A stretch of DNA of 64,000 bases from Streptomyces jumonjinensis (GCF_009600885.1 NZ_VCLA01000039.1:21385-85384), one strand, 5' to 3'; positions 52,005 to 61,463 are shown, counted from the first letter of the stretch. Translations and numbers: made by a program. The notes: generated by a model not told the origin, from the letters alone.

Positions 52005-52769
52005 TCAGAAGCGGCCCGCGCCCAGATCCCGGGAGACCGCGCGCGCACAGTCCCGTACCGCCGCGATCAGCTCCGACCGCAGCTCCCGCCCGTCGCAGAC
52101 CCGCTCCACCGCGCCCGTGATGGCGACCGCGCCCACCGGCATCCGCCGCCGGTCGTGGATGGGCGCCGCCACCGCGGCCACCCCGTCCCAGGTCTCCTCC
52201 ACATCGGCCGCCCAGCCGCGCGCCCGCGCGAGGTCGAGCACCGACTCGAACTCCGCCGCCGAGGTCACCGTGCGCGGGGTGAACGCCTCCCGCTCCATCT
52301 CCACGGCCTCCTGGTGCGCCACCGGGTCGTACGCCGCCAGGACCTTGCCGAGCGCCGTGGAGTGCAGCGGCTGCATGGCCCCCACCTCCAGCACCTGCCG
52401 GCTGTCGTCGGGCCGGAAGACATGGTGGACGATGAGCACGCCGTGCTGGTGCGAGACCCCCAGATGGACGCTCTCCCCGCTGGAGCGGGCCAGATCGTCG
52501 GTCCAGACCAGGGCGCGGGCGCGCAGCTCGTGCACATCCAGATACCCCGTGCCCAGCCGCAGCAGCTCCGCCCCCAGCTGATAGCGCCCCGACGCCGGAT
52601 CCTGCTCGACGAAGCCCTCCGCCTGAAGCGTGCGCAGAATCCCGTGGGCGGTCCCCTTGGCGAGATCCAGCGAGGAGGCGATGTCCGAGAGTCCCAGCCG
52701 GCGCTCTCCGCCGGCGAGCAGTCGCAGCATCGCCGCCGCACGCTCCAGCGACTGGATGTTCTTCGCCAT
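52005..52769 (-). CDS. gylR: IclR-family glycerol operon regulator
   Basis: The 254-residue protein has an N-terminal winged helix (LERAAAMLRLLAGGERRLGLSDIASSLDLAKGTAHGILRTL, about residues 7-47) and an IclR effector domain (STALGKVLAAY, about 140; GVAAVAAPI, about 195). Its position upstream of and in the same direction as glpF-glpK-glpD matches GylR of S. coelicolor, which represses the gyl operon and its own gene and responds to glycerol 3-phosphate. ATG at 52769 with GGGGAGAGGG is used. The promoter carries the operator word found before glpF. Confidence 0.92.
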   Translation of the reverse strand: MAKNIQSLERAAAMLRLLAGGERRLGLSDIASSLDLAKGTAHGILRTLQAEGFVEQDPASGRYQLGAELLRLGTGYLDVHELRARALVWTDDLARSSGESVHLGVSHQHGVLIVHHVFRPDDSRQVLEVGAMQPLHSTALGKVLAAYDPVAHQEAVEMEREAFTPRTVTSAAEFESVLDLARARGWAADVEETWDGVAAVAAPIHDRRRMPVGAVAITGAVERVCDGRELRSELIAAVRDCARAVSRDLGAGRF

Positions 52770-52794
52770 CGGATCGGCCCTCTCCCCGCTGCTA

Positions 52795-52838
52795 TTCGAC
52801 AATGCTGAACACTATCGGTCGATGCCGACCTTGGTCAG
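52795..52838 (-). promoter_or_regulatory. gylR promoter and autoregulatory operator
   Basis: On the minus strand CTGACC (52833-52838) and TAGTGT (52809-52814) are 18 bases apart. The plus-strand word TTCGACAATGCTGAA (52795-52809) overlaps the -10 end and the predicted start of transcription. A further dyad, GGTCGATGCCGACC (52817-52830), lies between the two boxes. Confidence 0.65.
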
Positions 52839-53009
52839 TGCTGAGTGAGTATCTCGTGAGGGGCCGATCCACAGCACCCCCCGGGTCGTGGCTTGAACAT
52901 CGCTTGAACACCCGAGCCGCTCTCCGCCCCACCCGGCTACTCTGGCTCCGTGCGTCCTCCCGCCGGAAGACGCAAAGCCGACAGCCGTCGCACTCCAGGG
53001 AGCACTTCC

Positions 53010-56000
53010 ATGGCCTCGCTGCCGACCTCTTCCGCCCCGTCCGCCGACAGCCGGAGCCGTATCGCCGCGCTCCGGGAAGCGCTCGCCACCAGAGTCGTCG
53101 TGGCCGACGGCGCGATGGGCACCATGCTCCAGGCCCAGGACCCCACCCTTGAGGACTTCCAGGACCTCGAAGGCTGCAACGAGATCCTCAACGTCACCCG
53201 CCCGGACATCGTCCGATCGGTTCACGCGGCCTACTTCGAGGTCGGCGTCGACTGCGTGGAGACCAACACCTTCGGCACCAATTACGCGGCCCTGGCGGAG
53301 TACGACATCCCCGAGCGCGTCCACGAGCTGGCCGAGGCGGGCGCACGGATCGCCCGGGAGGTCGCCGACGAGTTCACCGCCGCCACCGGACAGCAGCGCT
53401 GGGTGCTGGGCTCCATGGGCCCCGGCACCAAACTCCCCACCCTGGGCCACGCCCCGTACATCACCCTCCGCGACGCCTACCAGCAGAACGCCGAGGGCAT
53501 GATCGCGGGCGGCGCGGACGCCCTCCTCGTGGAGACCACCCAGGACCTGCTCCAGACCAAGGCCGCCGTCATCGGCGCCCGCCGCGCCCTGGAGATCTCC
53601 GGACTGAATCTGCCCCTGATCTGCTCGGTGACCGTCGAGACCACCGGCACCATGCTGCTGGGCTCCGAGATCGGCGCGGCCCTGACCGCCCTGGAGCCGC
53701 TCGGCATCGACATGATCGGCCTGAACTGCGCCACCGGCCCCGCCGAGATGAGCGAGCACCTGCGCTATCTGGCCCGCCACTCCCGTATCCCGCTGTCCTG
53801 TATGCCCAACGCCGGTCTGCCCGTCCTCGGCAAGAACGGCGCGCACTATCCGCTCAGCGCGCCCGAACTGGCAGACGCCCAGGAAACCTTTGTACGGGAG
53901 TACGGGCTCTCCCTGGTCGGCGGCTGCTGCGGCACCACCCCGGAGCATCTGCGCCAGGTGGTGGAGCGGGTCCGCGGCCTCGCCCCGGCCGTGCGCGAAC
54001 CGCGGCCCGAGCCCGGCGCCGCCTCCCTCTACCAGACGGTCCCCTTCCGCCAGGACACCGCGTACATGGCGATCGGCGAGCGGACCAACGCCAACGGCTC
54101 GAAGAAGTTCCGCGAGGCGATGCTGGAGGCCCGCTGGGACGACTGTGTGGAGATGGCCCGCGACCAGATCCGCGAGGGCGCGCACATGCTCGACCTCTGT
54201 GTGGACTACGTCGGCCGGAACGGCGTCGCCGACATGGCGGAGCTGGCGGGCCGCTTCGCCACCGCCTCCACCCTCCCGATCGTGCTCGACTCCACCGAGG
54301 TCGACGTCATCCGGGCGGGCCTGGAGAAGCTGGGCGGCCGAGCGGTCATCAACTCCGTCAACTACGAGGACGGCGACGGCCCCGACTCCCGCTTCGCGCA
54401 GGTCACCCGGCTCGCCCAGGAGCACGGCTCCGCCCTGATCGCCCTCACCATCGACGAGGAGGGCCAGGCCCGCACCGTCGAGCACAAGATCGCCATCGCC
54501 GAGCGGCTCATCGACGACCTCACCGGGAACTGGGGCATCCATGAGTCGGACATCCTCATCGACACCCTCACCTTCACCATCTGCACCGGCCAGGAGGAGT
54601 CCCGCAAGGACGGCATCGCCACCATCGGGGCGATCCGCGAGCTGAAGCGCCGCCACCCCGATGTGCAGACCACGCTCGGCCTCTCCAACATCTCCTTCGG
54701 CCTCAACCCGGCCGCCCGCATCCTCCTCAACTCCGTCTTCCTCGACGAGTGCGTCAAGGCCGGCCTGGACTCCGCCATCGTCCACGCCTCCAAGATCCTG
54801 CCCATCGCGCGATTCGACGATGAGCAGGTCAACACCGCCCTCGACCTCATCTACGACCGCCGCGCCGAGGGCTATGACCCGCTCCAGCGGCTGATGGAGC
54901 TCTTCGAGGGCGTCAACACCAAGTCCCTCAAGGCGGGCAAGACCGAGGAGCTGCTGGCACTGCCGCTGGACGAGCGGCTCCAGCGGCGCATCATCGACGG
55001 CGAGAAGAACGGCCTGGAGACCGACCTCGACGAAGCGCTCCAGGAGCGCCCGGCCCTCGCCATCGTCAACGACACCCTGCTGGAGGGCATGAAGGTCGTC
55101 GGCGAGCTCTTCGGCTCCGGCCAGATGCAGCTGCCGTTCGTGCTCCAGTCGGCCGAGGTGATGAAGATCGCGGTCGCCTACCTCGAACCGCACATGGAGA
55201 AGTCGGACGCGGAGGGCAAGGGCACCATCGTGCTCGCCACCGTCCGCGGCGACGTCCACGACATCGGCAAGAACCTCGTCGACATCATCCTCTCCAACAA
55301 CGGCTACAACGTCGTCAACCTCGGCATCAAACAGCCGGTGTCGGCGATCCTGGAGGCCGCCGAGGAGCACCGGGCCGATGTGATCGGCATGTCCGGTCTG
55401 CTGGTCAAATCCACGGTGATCATGAAGGAGAACCTGGAGGAGCTCAACCAGCGCAAACTGGCCGCCGACTACCCCGTCATCCTCGGCGGCGCCGCCCTGA
55501 CCCGCGCCTATGTCGAACAGGATCTGCACGAGATCTACGAGGGCGAGGTCCGCTACGCCCGCGACGCCTTCGAGGGGCTGCGGCTGATGGACGCCCTCAT
55601 CGCCGTCAAGCGGGGGGTGCCCGGGGCCGTACTCCCCGAGCTCAAGCAGCGCCGGGTCCGGCCCGCCGCGAGCATCGCCGTGGAGGAGCGGCCGGATGAA
55701 GGCTCCGTACGCTCCGACGTCTCCACCGACAACCCGGTGCCGTCCCCGCCGTTCTGGGGCACCCGGGTGATCAAGGGCATCCAGCTGAAGGAGTACGCCT
55801 CCTGGCTCGACGAAGGCGCGCTCTTCAAAGGCCAGTGGGGCCTCAAGCAGACCAGGGCCGGCGACGGACCCTCCTACGAGGAGCTGGTGGAGAGCGAGGG
55901 GCGGCCCAGGCTCCGCGGCTGGCTGGAGCGGCTCCACACCGGCAATCTGCTGGAGGCGGCCGTCGTCTACGGCTACTTCCCCTGCGTCTCCAAGGGCGAC

Positions 56001-56531
56001 GATCTGATCCTGCTCAACGAGGACGGCTCGGAGCGCACCCGCTTCTCCTTCCCGCGCCAGCGCCGGGGCCGCAGGCTCTGCCTGGCCGACTTCTTCCGGC
56101 CCGAGGAGTCCGGCGAGACCGATGTCGTCGGCCTCCAGGTCGTCACCGTCGGCTCCAGGATCGGCGAGGCCACCGCCGAGCTGTTCGCCTCCGACTCCTA
56201 CCGCGACTACCTCGAACTGCACGGCCTCTCCGTCCAGCTGGCGGAGGCGCTCGCCGAGTACTGGCACGCCCGGGTCCGCGCCGAACTCGGCTTCGCGGGC
56301 GAGGACCCGGCCGACGTCGAGGACATGTTCGCCCTCAAGTACCGGGGCGCGCGATTCTCCCTCGGCTACGGCGCCTGCCCCGATCTGGAGGACCGGGCGA
56401 AGATCGCCGCACTGCTCGAACCGGAGCGGATCGGCGTCCAGCTCTCCGAGGAGTTCCAGCTCCACCCCGAGCAGTCCACCGACGCCATCGTCATCCATCA
56501 CCCCGAGGCGAAGTACTTCAACGCACGGTAG
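53010..56531 (+). CDS. metH: Cobalamin-dependent methionine synthase
   Basis: MetH transfers a methyl group from methyltetrahydrofolate through cobalamin to homocysteine. In 1173 residues it shows the homocysteine domain with zinc cysteines C240, C306 and C307, and a pterin domain (AIGERTNANGSKKF onward). The B12 cap and Rossmann domain carries DVHDIG (748-753; H750 is the cobalt ligand). A C-terminal reactivation domain binding S-adenosylmethionine follows (about 900-1173; YFPCVSKGDDL, GYGACPDLEDR). ATG at 53010 with AGGGAG is used. An in-frame GTG at 52950 lies six bases after a TACTCT -10 box, so either it is a leaderless start adding 20 residues or it marks the transcript start. Confidence 0.95.
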   Translation: MASLPTSSAPSADSRSRIAALREALATRVVVADGAMGTMLQAQDPTLEDFQDLEGCNEILNVTRPDIVRSVHAAYFEVGVDCVETNTFGTNYAALAEYDIPERVHELAEAGARIAREVADEFTAATGQQRWVLGSMGPGTKLPTLGHAPYITLRDAYQQNAEGMIAGGADALLVETTQDLLQTKAAVIGARRALEISGLNLPLICSVTVETTGTMLLGSEIGAALTALEPLGIDMIGLNCATGPAEMSEHLRYLARHSRIPLSCMPNAGLPVLGKNGAHYPLSAPELADAQETFVREYGLSLVGGCCGTTPEHLRQVVERVRGLAPAVREPRPEPGAASLYQTVPFRQDTAYMAIGERTNANGSKKFREAMLEARWDDCVEMARDQIREGAHMLDLCVDYVGRNGVADMAELAGRFATASTLPIVLDSTEVDVIRAGLEKLGGRAVINSVNYEDGDGPDSRFAQVTRLAQEHGSALIALTIDEEGQARTVEHKIAIAERLIDDLTGNWGIHESDILIDTLTFTICTGQEESRKDGIATIGAIRELKRRHPDVQTTLGLSNISFGLNPAARILLNSVFLDECVKAGLDSAIVHASKILPIARFDDEQVNTALDLIYDRRAEGYDPLQRLMELFEGVNTKSLKAGKTEELLALPLDERLQRRIIDGEKNGLETDLDEALQERPALAIVNDTLLEGMKVVGELFGSGQMQLPFVLQSAEVMKIAVAYLEPHMEKSDAEGKGTIVLATVRGDVHDIGKNLVDIILSNNGYNVVNLGIKQPVSAILEAAEEHRADVIGMSGLLVKSTVIMKENLEELNQRKLAADYPVILGGAALTRAYVEQDLHEIYEGEVRYARDAFEGLRLMDALIAVKRGVPGAVLPELKQRRVRPAASIAVEERPDEGSVRSDVSTDNPVPSPPFWGTRVIKGIQLKEYASWLDEGALFKGQWGLKQTRAGDGPSYEELVESEGRPRLRGWLERLHTGNLLEAAVVYGYFPCVSKGDDLILLNEDGSERTRFSFPRQRRGRRLCLADFFRPEESGETDVVGLQVVTVGSRIGEATAELFASDSYRDYLELHGLSVQLAEALAEYWHARVRAELGFAGEDPADVEDMFALKYRGARFSLGYGACPDLEDRAKIAALLEPERIGVQLSEEFQLHPEQSTDAIVIHHPEAKYFNAR

Positions 56532-56871
56532 CCGCACGCCCCGGCCCCGCCCCCGCCCCCGGTCCCGCCCCCGGCACCGGCCCCGGCCCCGGGCGCGGAC
56601 AGGCGGGTGCGCCCCGGTCCGTAGGCACGGCGTCCGCGGGGGCCGGTCCGGGCACGGGGAAGGCGTACGCCCCGGTCCGGGCGCACCGCAGACGGCGGCC
56701 CCGGACCCGGGGCCGCACACCCTGCCCGGACCGGCCCCCGCCGTTATCCCCAGGCACGCCGGCCGCCCGAGTCGTACACTTGTCGGTCCCATGCAGGCCG
56801 GTCGCCTGTCCCCCCGGGAAAGCCGCGGGGAAAAGGCGGCCGGCCTTCTCGTCCCTCCCGGAGGTGTGCCG
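56532..56871. other. Intergenic region between metH and the HAD gene
   Basis: The first half is a simple CCCCGG/CCGGCC-type low-complexity tract. A -10-like TACACT lies at about 56775-56780. No gene or fold is apparent. Confidence 0.5.
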
Positions 56872-57597
56872 ATGACCAGCACGGTCCCCGCGTCCCTGAC
56901 CCGTACGGCCGAAACACGCCCCGGCCTGCTCCACACCGCACCCGGCCTGGCGGCCGTGCTGCTCGACATGGACGGCACCCTCGTCGACACCGAGGGCTTC
57001 TGGTGGGAGGCGGAGGCCGAGGTCTTCGCCGAGCTCGGCCACACCCTGGACGAGGCATGGCGCGATGTCGTCGTCGGCGGCCCGATGAGCCGCAGCGCCG
57101 GCTACCTCATCGAGGTGACGGGCGCCGACATCACCCTCCCCGAGCTGACCGTGCTGCTCAACGACCGGTTCGAGGACAGAATCACCCGCGGAGTGCCGCT
57201 GATGCCCGGCGCGGACCGCCTGCTGGCCGAACTCGCCGACCACCGCATCCCCACCGCGCTGGTCTCCGCCTCCCACCGGCGCATCATCGACCGCGTCCTC
57301 GCCTCGCTCGGCCCCGGCCGCTTCGACCTCTCCATCGCGGGAGACGAGGTCCCCCGCACCAAACCGCACCCGGCCCCCTATCTGCTCGCCGCCCGGAAAC
57401 TCGGCGCCGACCCGGCCCGCTGCGCCGTCGTCGAGGACACCGCGACCGGTGTCGCCTCCGCCGAGGCGGCCGGCTGCCGGGTGGTCGCCGTACCGTCCGT
57501 CGCCCCCATCGCCCCCGCCGAGGGCCGCGTCGTCGTCCGCTCCCTCGAAGAAGTCGATCTCGCGTTTCTCCGGAGCCTCATCACCTCCATGAACTGA
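56872..57597 (+). CDS. HAD-superfamily phosphatase (beta-phosphoglucomutase-like)
   Basis: A 241-residue HAD hydrolase with the nucleophile motif LLDMDGTLVDTEGFWW (about residues 30-45), a helical cap, SASHRR (motif II Ser), KPHPAPYLLAA (motif III Lys) and VVEDTATGVASAEAAG (motif IV acids). Such enzymes dephosphorylate sugar phosphates or related small molecules; the substrate is unknown. ATG at 56872 follows GGAGGTGTGCCG. It lies 340 bp after metH with its own likely promoter. Confidence 0.88.
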   Translation: MTSTVPASLTRTAETRPGLLHTAPGLAAVLLDMDGTLVDTEGFWWEAEAEVFAELGHTLDEAWRDVVVGGPMSRSAGYLIEVTGADITLPELTVLLNDRFEDRITRGVPLMPGADRLLAELADHRIPTALVSASHRRIIDRVLASLGPGRFDLSIAGDEVPRTKPHPAPYLLAARKLGADPARCAVVEDTATGVASAEAAGCRVVAVPSVAPIAPAEGRVVVRSLEEVDLAFLRSLITSMN

Positions 57598-58100
57598 CAT
57601 GTGCACAGTCCGTGTTTCCTTGAATACCGGAGAAAGTCACGACAACCCCGCCGGATAATTCCCGAGTGGCCCGATACGCGTTTATGCAGGGCCCCTCCGA
57701 TAAGTGTTCCGACGTGACATTGATCACCGCACGCGCGCTGGACTGGGTCGGCCCCGGCATTCACGGGCCGGTCCACCCTCCGTTCCGTCGATCCTTGTGT
57801 CCCTATTCGTGCCAGTGACGCATGAAAAATTCCGTGGTCAGGTCATCCACTCACAGACACAAGTGATCACTGAACGAATACGGCCCCGATCCCGCCCGGT
57901 GAACCCTCACGGCACCCGCCGACTAATCTCTTCGCGAGTCTTCGCCGCAACATCGATGCGCCCCCGGCGGTCGCACAACCGCCGTGAACACAGGACCGAT
58001 CGTCCTGATTTCCGGACCGGTCGAACCGCCCCACAGGGCGGTCGCGGCGAAGCCTCCCGTACAGGCTGTATCCCAGTGCCGGATGAGGAGAACGTCCAGG
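57598..58100. other. 503-bp AT-richer regulatory region before the peptide-binding lipoprotein
   Basis: Compared with its surroundings this region is rich in A and T and free of plausible genes. It contains a perfect ten-base palindrome AGTGATCACT (57862-57871) and several TGA-rich stretches. It probably holds a regulated promoter and long leader; I cannot identify the factor. Confidence 0.45.
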
Positions 58101-59690
58101 ATGAACCGTAAGACTCTGGTGCTGCCGGCCGTGGTCGGTCTGCTCGCGCCCGTACTCGTCGCCTGCGGCGGGACGGAGAGCGGAGCGGGTGGCGGTGATG
58201 CCATTGTCGTGGGCACTACGGATCAGCTGATCGCCGACAAGGACTCCCCAGCACCCCTCGACCCGGCCTTCGCCTACGACACCGGCTCCTGGAACGTGCT
58301 CCGCCAGACCCTTCAGACGCTGATGCACGCCCCGCGCGGCGGCGGTGAGCCCGTGCCCGACGCCGCGAGCTCCTGCGGCTTCACCGACAACGCCTCCCAG
58401 AGCTACCGCTGCGAACTCCGCCCCGGTCTGAAGTTCTCCGACGGCACCCCGGTCACCGCCGAGGACGTCAAGTTCTCCATCGAGCGGCTGCTCGGCATCA
58501 ACGACTCCAACGGCGCCGCCGCCCTGCTGTCGAACATCGACACCATCGAGATCAAGGGCGAGCGCGAGATCGTCTTCCATCTCAGCACGCCGGACGCCAC
58601 CTTCCCGCACAAGCTCTCCACCCCCGCCGCCGCCATCGTCAGCAAGAAGAAGTACGACGGCAAAAAGCTCCGCACCGGCTTCCAGGTCGACGGCTCCGGC
58701 CCGTACACCATGAAGGCCACCACCGAGAAGAACGCGGTCACCAAGGTCGTCTTCAGCAAGAACGGGTCCTACGAAGGCGACGTCGAGACCCGCAACAACA
58801 AGGTCGAACTGCGGATCTTCGCCAGCTCGGACGCCATGACCAAGGCGCTGGAGAAGGGCGACATCGACATCGCGACCCGCGAGATGTCCTCCGTCCAGAT
58901 CAAGAAGATGCTCGACAACCCCGTCAAGGACATCGAGCTCACCGAACTGCCCGGTCTCTCCATCCAGTACCTCGCCTTCAACACCGAGCACCCCGCGGTG
59001 AAGGACAAGGCCGTACGCCAGGCCATGGCCGCCCTCATCGACCGGGGCAAGCTCTCCACCGAGGTGTACTCCTCCACCGCCGAGCCCCTGTACTCCCTGA
59101 TCCCCTCCAGCGTCACCGGACATCAGAACGCCTTCTACAACAAGTACGGCGACCCGAGCCCCGAGAAGGCCAGGGACATCCTCCGCGAGGCCAACATCAC
59201 CACCCCGGTCAAGCTGGACCTCCACTACGCGGGCGACCGCTACTCCTCCGGCGAGTTCGACGAGATCCGCGACCAGCTGAACTCCTCCAACCTCTTCTCG
59301 GTCACCGTCAAGGACGCCGAGTGGTCTAAGTTCCGCGCCGCCGGACAGCGCGGCGAGTACGCCGTCTACGGCCTCGGCTGGGTCCCCGACTTCCCCGACC
59401 CCGACAACTACATCGCCCCGTTCCTCGAAGAGGACAACTTCCTCAACTCGCCCTATGTGAGCACCGAGGCGCGCAAGCTCATCCCGCAGTCACGCCGCCA
59501 GGCCGACCGCACCGCCGCCGCCGACACCTTCGCCAGGCTCCAGGAGATCATCGCCGAGGACGTACCGGTCCTGCCGCTCTGGCAGGGCAAGCAGTACGTC
59601 GCCGCCCAGAAGGGCATCACCGGCGTGGAGCGACTGCTCAACGGCAGCTCCGACCTCCAGCTCTGGGAACTCGGCACCAGCGGCGACTGA
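58101..59690 (+). CDS. Peptide/solute-binding lipoprotein (SBP family 5)
   Basis: The 529-residue precursor has a lipoprotein signal with lipobox LVAC (Cys22). It then shows the family-5 layout: DQLIADKDSPAPLDPAFAYD, the signature LKFSDGTPVTAEDVKFSIERLL (about residues 110-131), a central lobe, and RDAAEWS/YGLGWVPDFPDP (about 425). It binds oligopeptides or another solute outside the membrane. No permease or ATPase genes are adjacent, so it is an orphan that may share a transporter encoded elsewhere or act as a sensor. ATG at 58101 has GAGGAG upstream. Confidence 0.88.
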   Translation: MNRKTLVLPAVVGLLAPVLVACGGTESGAGGGDAIVVGTTDQLIADKDSPAPLDPAFAYDTGSWNVLRQTLQTLMHAPRGGGEPVPDAASSCGFTDNASQSYRCELRPGLKFSDGTPVTAEDVKFSIERLLGINDSNGAAALLSNIDTIEIKGEREIVFHLSTPDATFPHKLSTPAAAIVSKKKYDGKKLRTGFQVDGSGPYTMKATTEKNAVTKVVFSKNGSYEGDVETRNNKVELRIFASSDAMTKALEKGDIDIATREMSSVQIKKMLDNPVKDIELTELPGLSIQYLAFNTEHPAVKDKAVRQAMAALIDRGKLSTEVYSSTAEPLYSLIPSSVTGHQNAFYNKYGDPSPEKARDILREANITTPVKLDLHYAGDRYSSGEFDEIRDQLNSSNLFSVTVKDAEWSKFRAAGQRGEYAVYGLGWVPDFPDPDNYIAPFLEEDNFLNSPYVSTEARKLIPQSRRQADRTAAADTFARLQEIIAEDVPVLPLWQGKQYVAAQKGITGVERLLNGSSDLQLWELGTSGD

Positions 59691-59698
59691 CCGCCCCC

Positions 59699-59726
59699 GG
59701 GGTGATCGCCGACCGGTGATCACCCC
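59699..59726 (+). terminator. Hairpin after the peptide-binding lipoprotein gene
   Basis: GGGGTGATC (59699-59707) pairs with GATCACCCC (59718-59726), nine bases after the stop codon. Confidence 0.75.
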
Positions 59727-59876
59727 ACGACCCCACGGCGACCCCCGGACACAGCGGAGCGGCGGCGGGCCCAGGCCCACCGCCGCTCCATCGCACTCCA
59801 GCCCCCGGGAGAACCCGGCCACCACCGGGCCCCGAAAGACCCCAGCTCCACCGCCGGGCCCCGAGAGGACCCAGCT

Positions 59877-60554
59877 CTACTGCGGCGTCGCCCCCGGGCG
59901 CACCAGACCGCTCTCATACGCGTACACAGCCGCCTGCACCCGGTCCCGCAGCCCCAGCTTCGTCAGCACATGACCCACATGCGTCTTCACCGTCGTCTCG
60001 CTGACGAACAGATCCGCCGCGATCTCCGCGTTCGACAACCCGCGCGCCACCAGCTTCAACACCTCGACCTCACGATCGGTCAACGTGTGCAAAGTGTCCG
60101 GAAGCGGCTCCTCGCCGGACGGCAGATGACCCGCGTACTTGTCCAGCAGCCTGCGCGTGATACTCGGCGCGAGCATCGCCTCACCCGCCGCCACCACCCG
60201 GATCGCCTGCACCAGCTCATCAGCGGGCGCGTCCTTCAACAGAAACCCGCTGGCCCCCGCCCGCAGCGCCTCCACCACATACTCATCCAGATCGAACGTC
60301 GTCAGCACCAGCACCTTCGCCGGACCATCCCGCCCGGGCCCGGTGATCTGCCGCGTCGCCTCCACCCCGTCCATCCGGGGCATCCGGATGTCCATCAGCA
60401 CCACATCGGGCTGCAACGCCCGCACCTGATCCAACGCCTGAAGCCCGTCCCCGGCCTCACCGACGACCGCGATGTCCTGCTCCGCCTCCAAAATCATCCG
60501 GAAACCGGTACGCAGCAACGGCTGATCATCGACCAGCAGAACGCGGATGGCCAC
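59877..60554 (-). CDS. NarL/LuxR-type response regulator, orphan
   Basis: A 225-residue response regulator: receiver domain with D9-D10 acid pocket, phosphoacceptor D55 (VVLMDIRMPRMDG), conserved Thr (LVLTTFD) and Lys (FLLKDAP), then a LuxR helix-turn-helix (LTDREVEVLKLVARGLSNAEIA, about residues 155-176). No sensor kinase is encoded next to it. GTG at 60554 follows GAGGAG, which lies across the RecB-type gene's stop. It is the second gene of an operon with that nuclease. Confidence 0.9.
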   Translation of the reverse strand: MAIRVLLVDDQPLLRTGFRMILEAEQDIAVVGEAGDGLQALDQVRALQPDVVLMDIRMPRMDGVEATRQITGPGRDGPAKVLVLTTFDLDEYVVEALRAGASGFLLKDAPADELVQAIRVVAAGEAMLAPSITRRLLDKYAGHLPSGEEPLPDTLHTLTDREVEVLKLVARGLSNAEIAADLFVSETTVKTHVGHVLTKLGLRDRVQAAVYAYESGLVRPGATPQ

Positions 60555-60565
60555 GGGCAAACTCC

Positions 60566-61450
60566 TCACACTCGGTCCGGACCCATTCTGCCCTGACCGC
60601 CATCCGACCCGTCGGCGGGGGAAACACTCAACGGATACACCGGAGGCACACCACCGAACTCGGGACACACCGCCTGATGATCACACCAGCCGCACAGCTT
60701 CGTCCGCCGGGGACGCCAGTCACCCGTCTCCGTCGCCAGCCGGATCGCCTCCCACAACGCCAGCAGCTTCCGCTCCACCCGCTCCAGATCCGCCTGCACC
60801 GGATCGAACGTCAGCACATCACCGCTCCCCAGATACACCAGCTGAAGCCGCCGCGGCACCACCTTCCGCAACCGCCAGATCACCAGCGCGTAAAAATTCA
60901 TCTGGAACAGCGCACTCTCGCTGTACTCCGGGCGCGGAGCCTTACCCGTCTTGTAGTCCACGATGCGGACCTCACCCGACGGCGCCACATCCACCCGATC
61001 GATCACCCCCCGCAGCCGCAGCCCCGACTCCAGCTCCGCCTCCACGAACATCTCCCGCTCAGCCGGCTCCAGCCGCGCCGGATCCTCCAACGAGAACCAC
61101 CGCTCGACCAGCGCCTCCGCCTCACCCAGCCAACGCGCCAGCCGCTCACCCTCCGCATCCCCCGCGAACAGCTCACCCAGCTCCGGCCGGTCCGCCAGCA
61201 ACCGCTCCCACTGCCGCGGAACCAGCGCCCTCGCCCGCGGCGCCGTGCGCTCCACCGCAGGCACATCGAAGAGCCGCTCCAGCACCGCATGCACCAAAGT
61301 GCCCCGCGTCGCCGCCTCACTCGGCTTCTCCGGCAACCTGTCGATCACCCGAAACCGGTACAGCAACGGACACTGCATGAAATCGCCCGCCCGCGACGGC
61401 GACAACGACATGGGCGGCCGACCCGCCGACGTCCCCTGACTCGTACTCAT
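60566..61450 (-). CDS. RecB-family exonuclease (PD-(D/E)XK, Fe-S type)
   Basis: The 294-residue protein has nuclease motifs GTLVHAVLERL (H54), the RGVIDRVD (Asp) and VDYKTGK (D-x-K catalytic site). Four cysteines are arranged as C27 and C253-x2-C256-x5-C262, matching the 4Fe-4S nuclease domain of AddB/Cas4-like proteins. It is a stand-alone nuclease, conserved in actinobacteria, with a likely repair role. ATG at 61450 is preceded by TAGGGT at seven bases and no ribosome site, so it is probably leaderless; a later ATG at residue 14 is possible. Confidence 0.86.
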   Translation of the reverse strand: MSTSQGTSAGRPPMSLSPSRAGDFMQCPLLYRFRVIDRLPEKPSEAATRGTLVHAVLERLFDVPAVERTAPRARALVPRQWERLLADRPELGELFAGDAEGERLARWLGEAEALVERWFSLEDPARLEPAEREMFVEAELESGLRLRGVIDRVDVAPSGEVRIVDYKTGKAPRPEYSESALFQMNFYALVIWRLRKVVPRRLQLVYLGSGDVLTFDPVQADLERVERKLLALWEAIRLATETGDWRPRRTKLCGWCDHQAVCPEFGGVPPVYPLSVSPADGSDGGQGRMGPDRV

Positions 61451-61457
61451 GACTACG

Positions 61458-61463
61458 ACCCTA
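61458..61463 (-). promoter_or_regulatory. -10 box of the RecB-family gene; probable leaderless transcript
   Basis: TAGGGT on the minus strand is followed by seven bases and then ATG (61450). Confidence 0.5.

Noticed and set aside
52850..53009. Cobalamin or SAM riboswitch before metH
   Set aside because: The gap is too short and I see none of the conserved B12-box or SAM-aptamer words.
52812..57044. A 1410-codon open frame antisense to metH and the HAD gene
   Set aside because: Its composition (Gly/Val/Asp/Leu-rich, no motifs) is the expected shadow of high-GC third positions on the other strand; the sense-strand metH is unmistakable.
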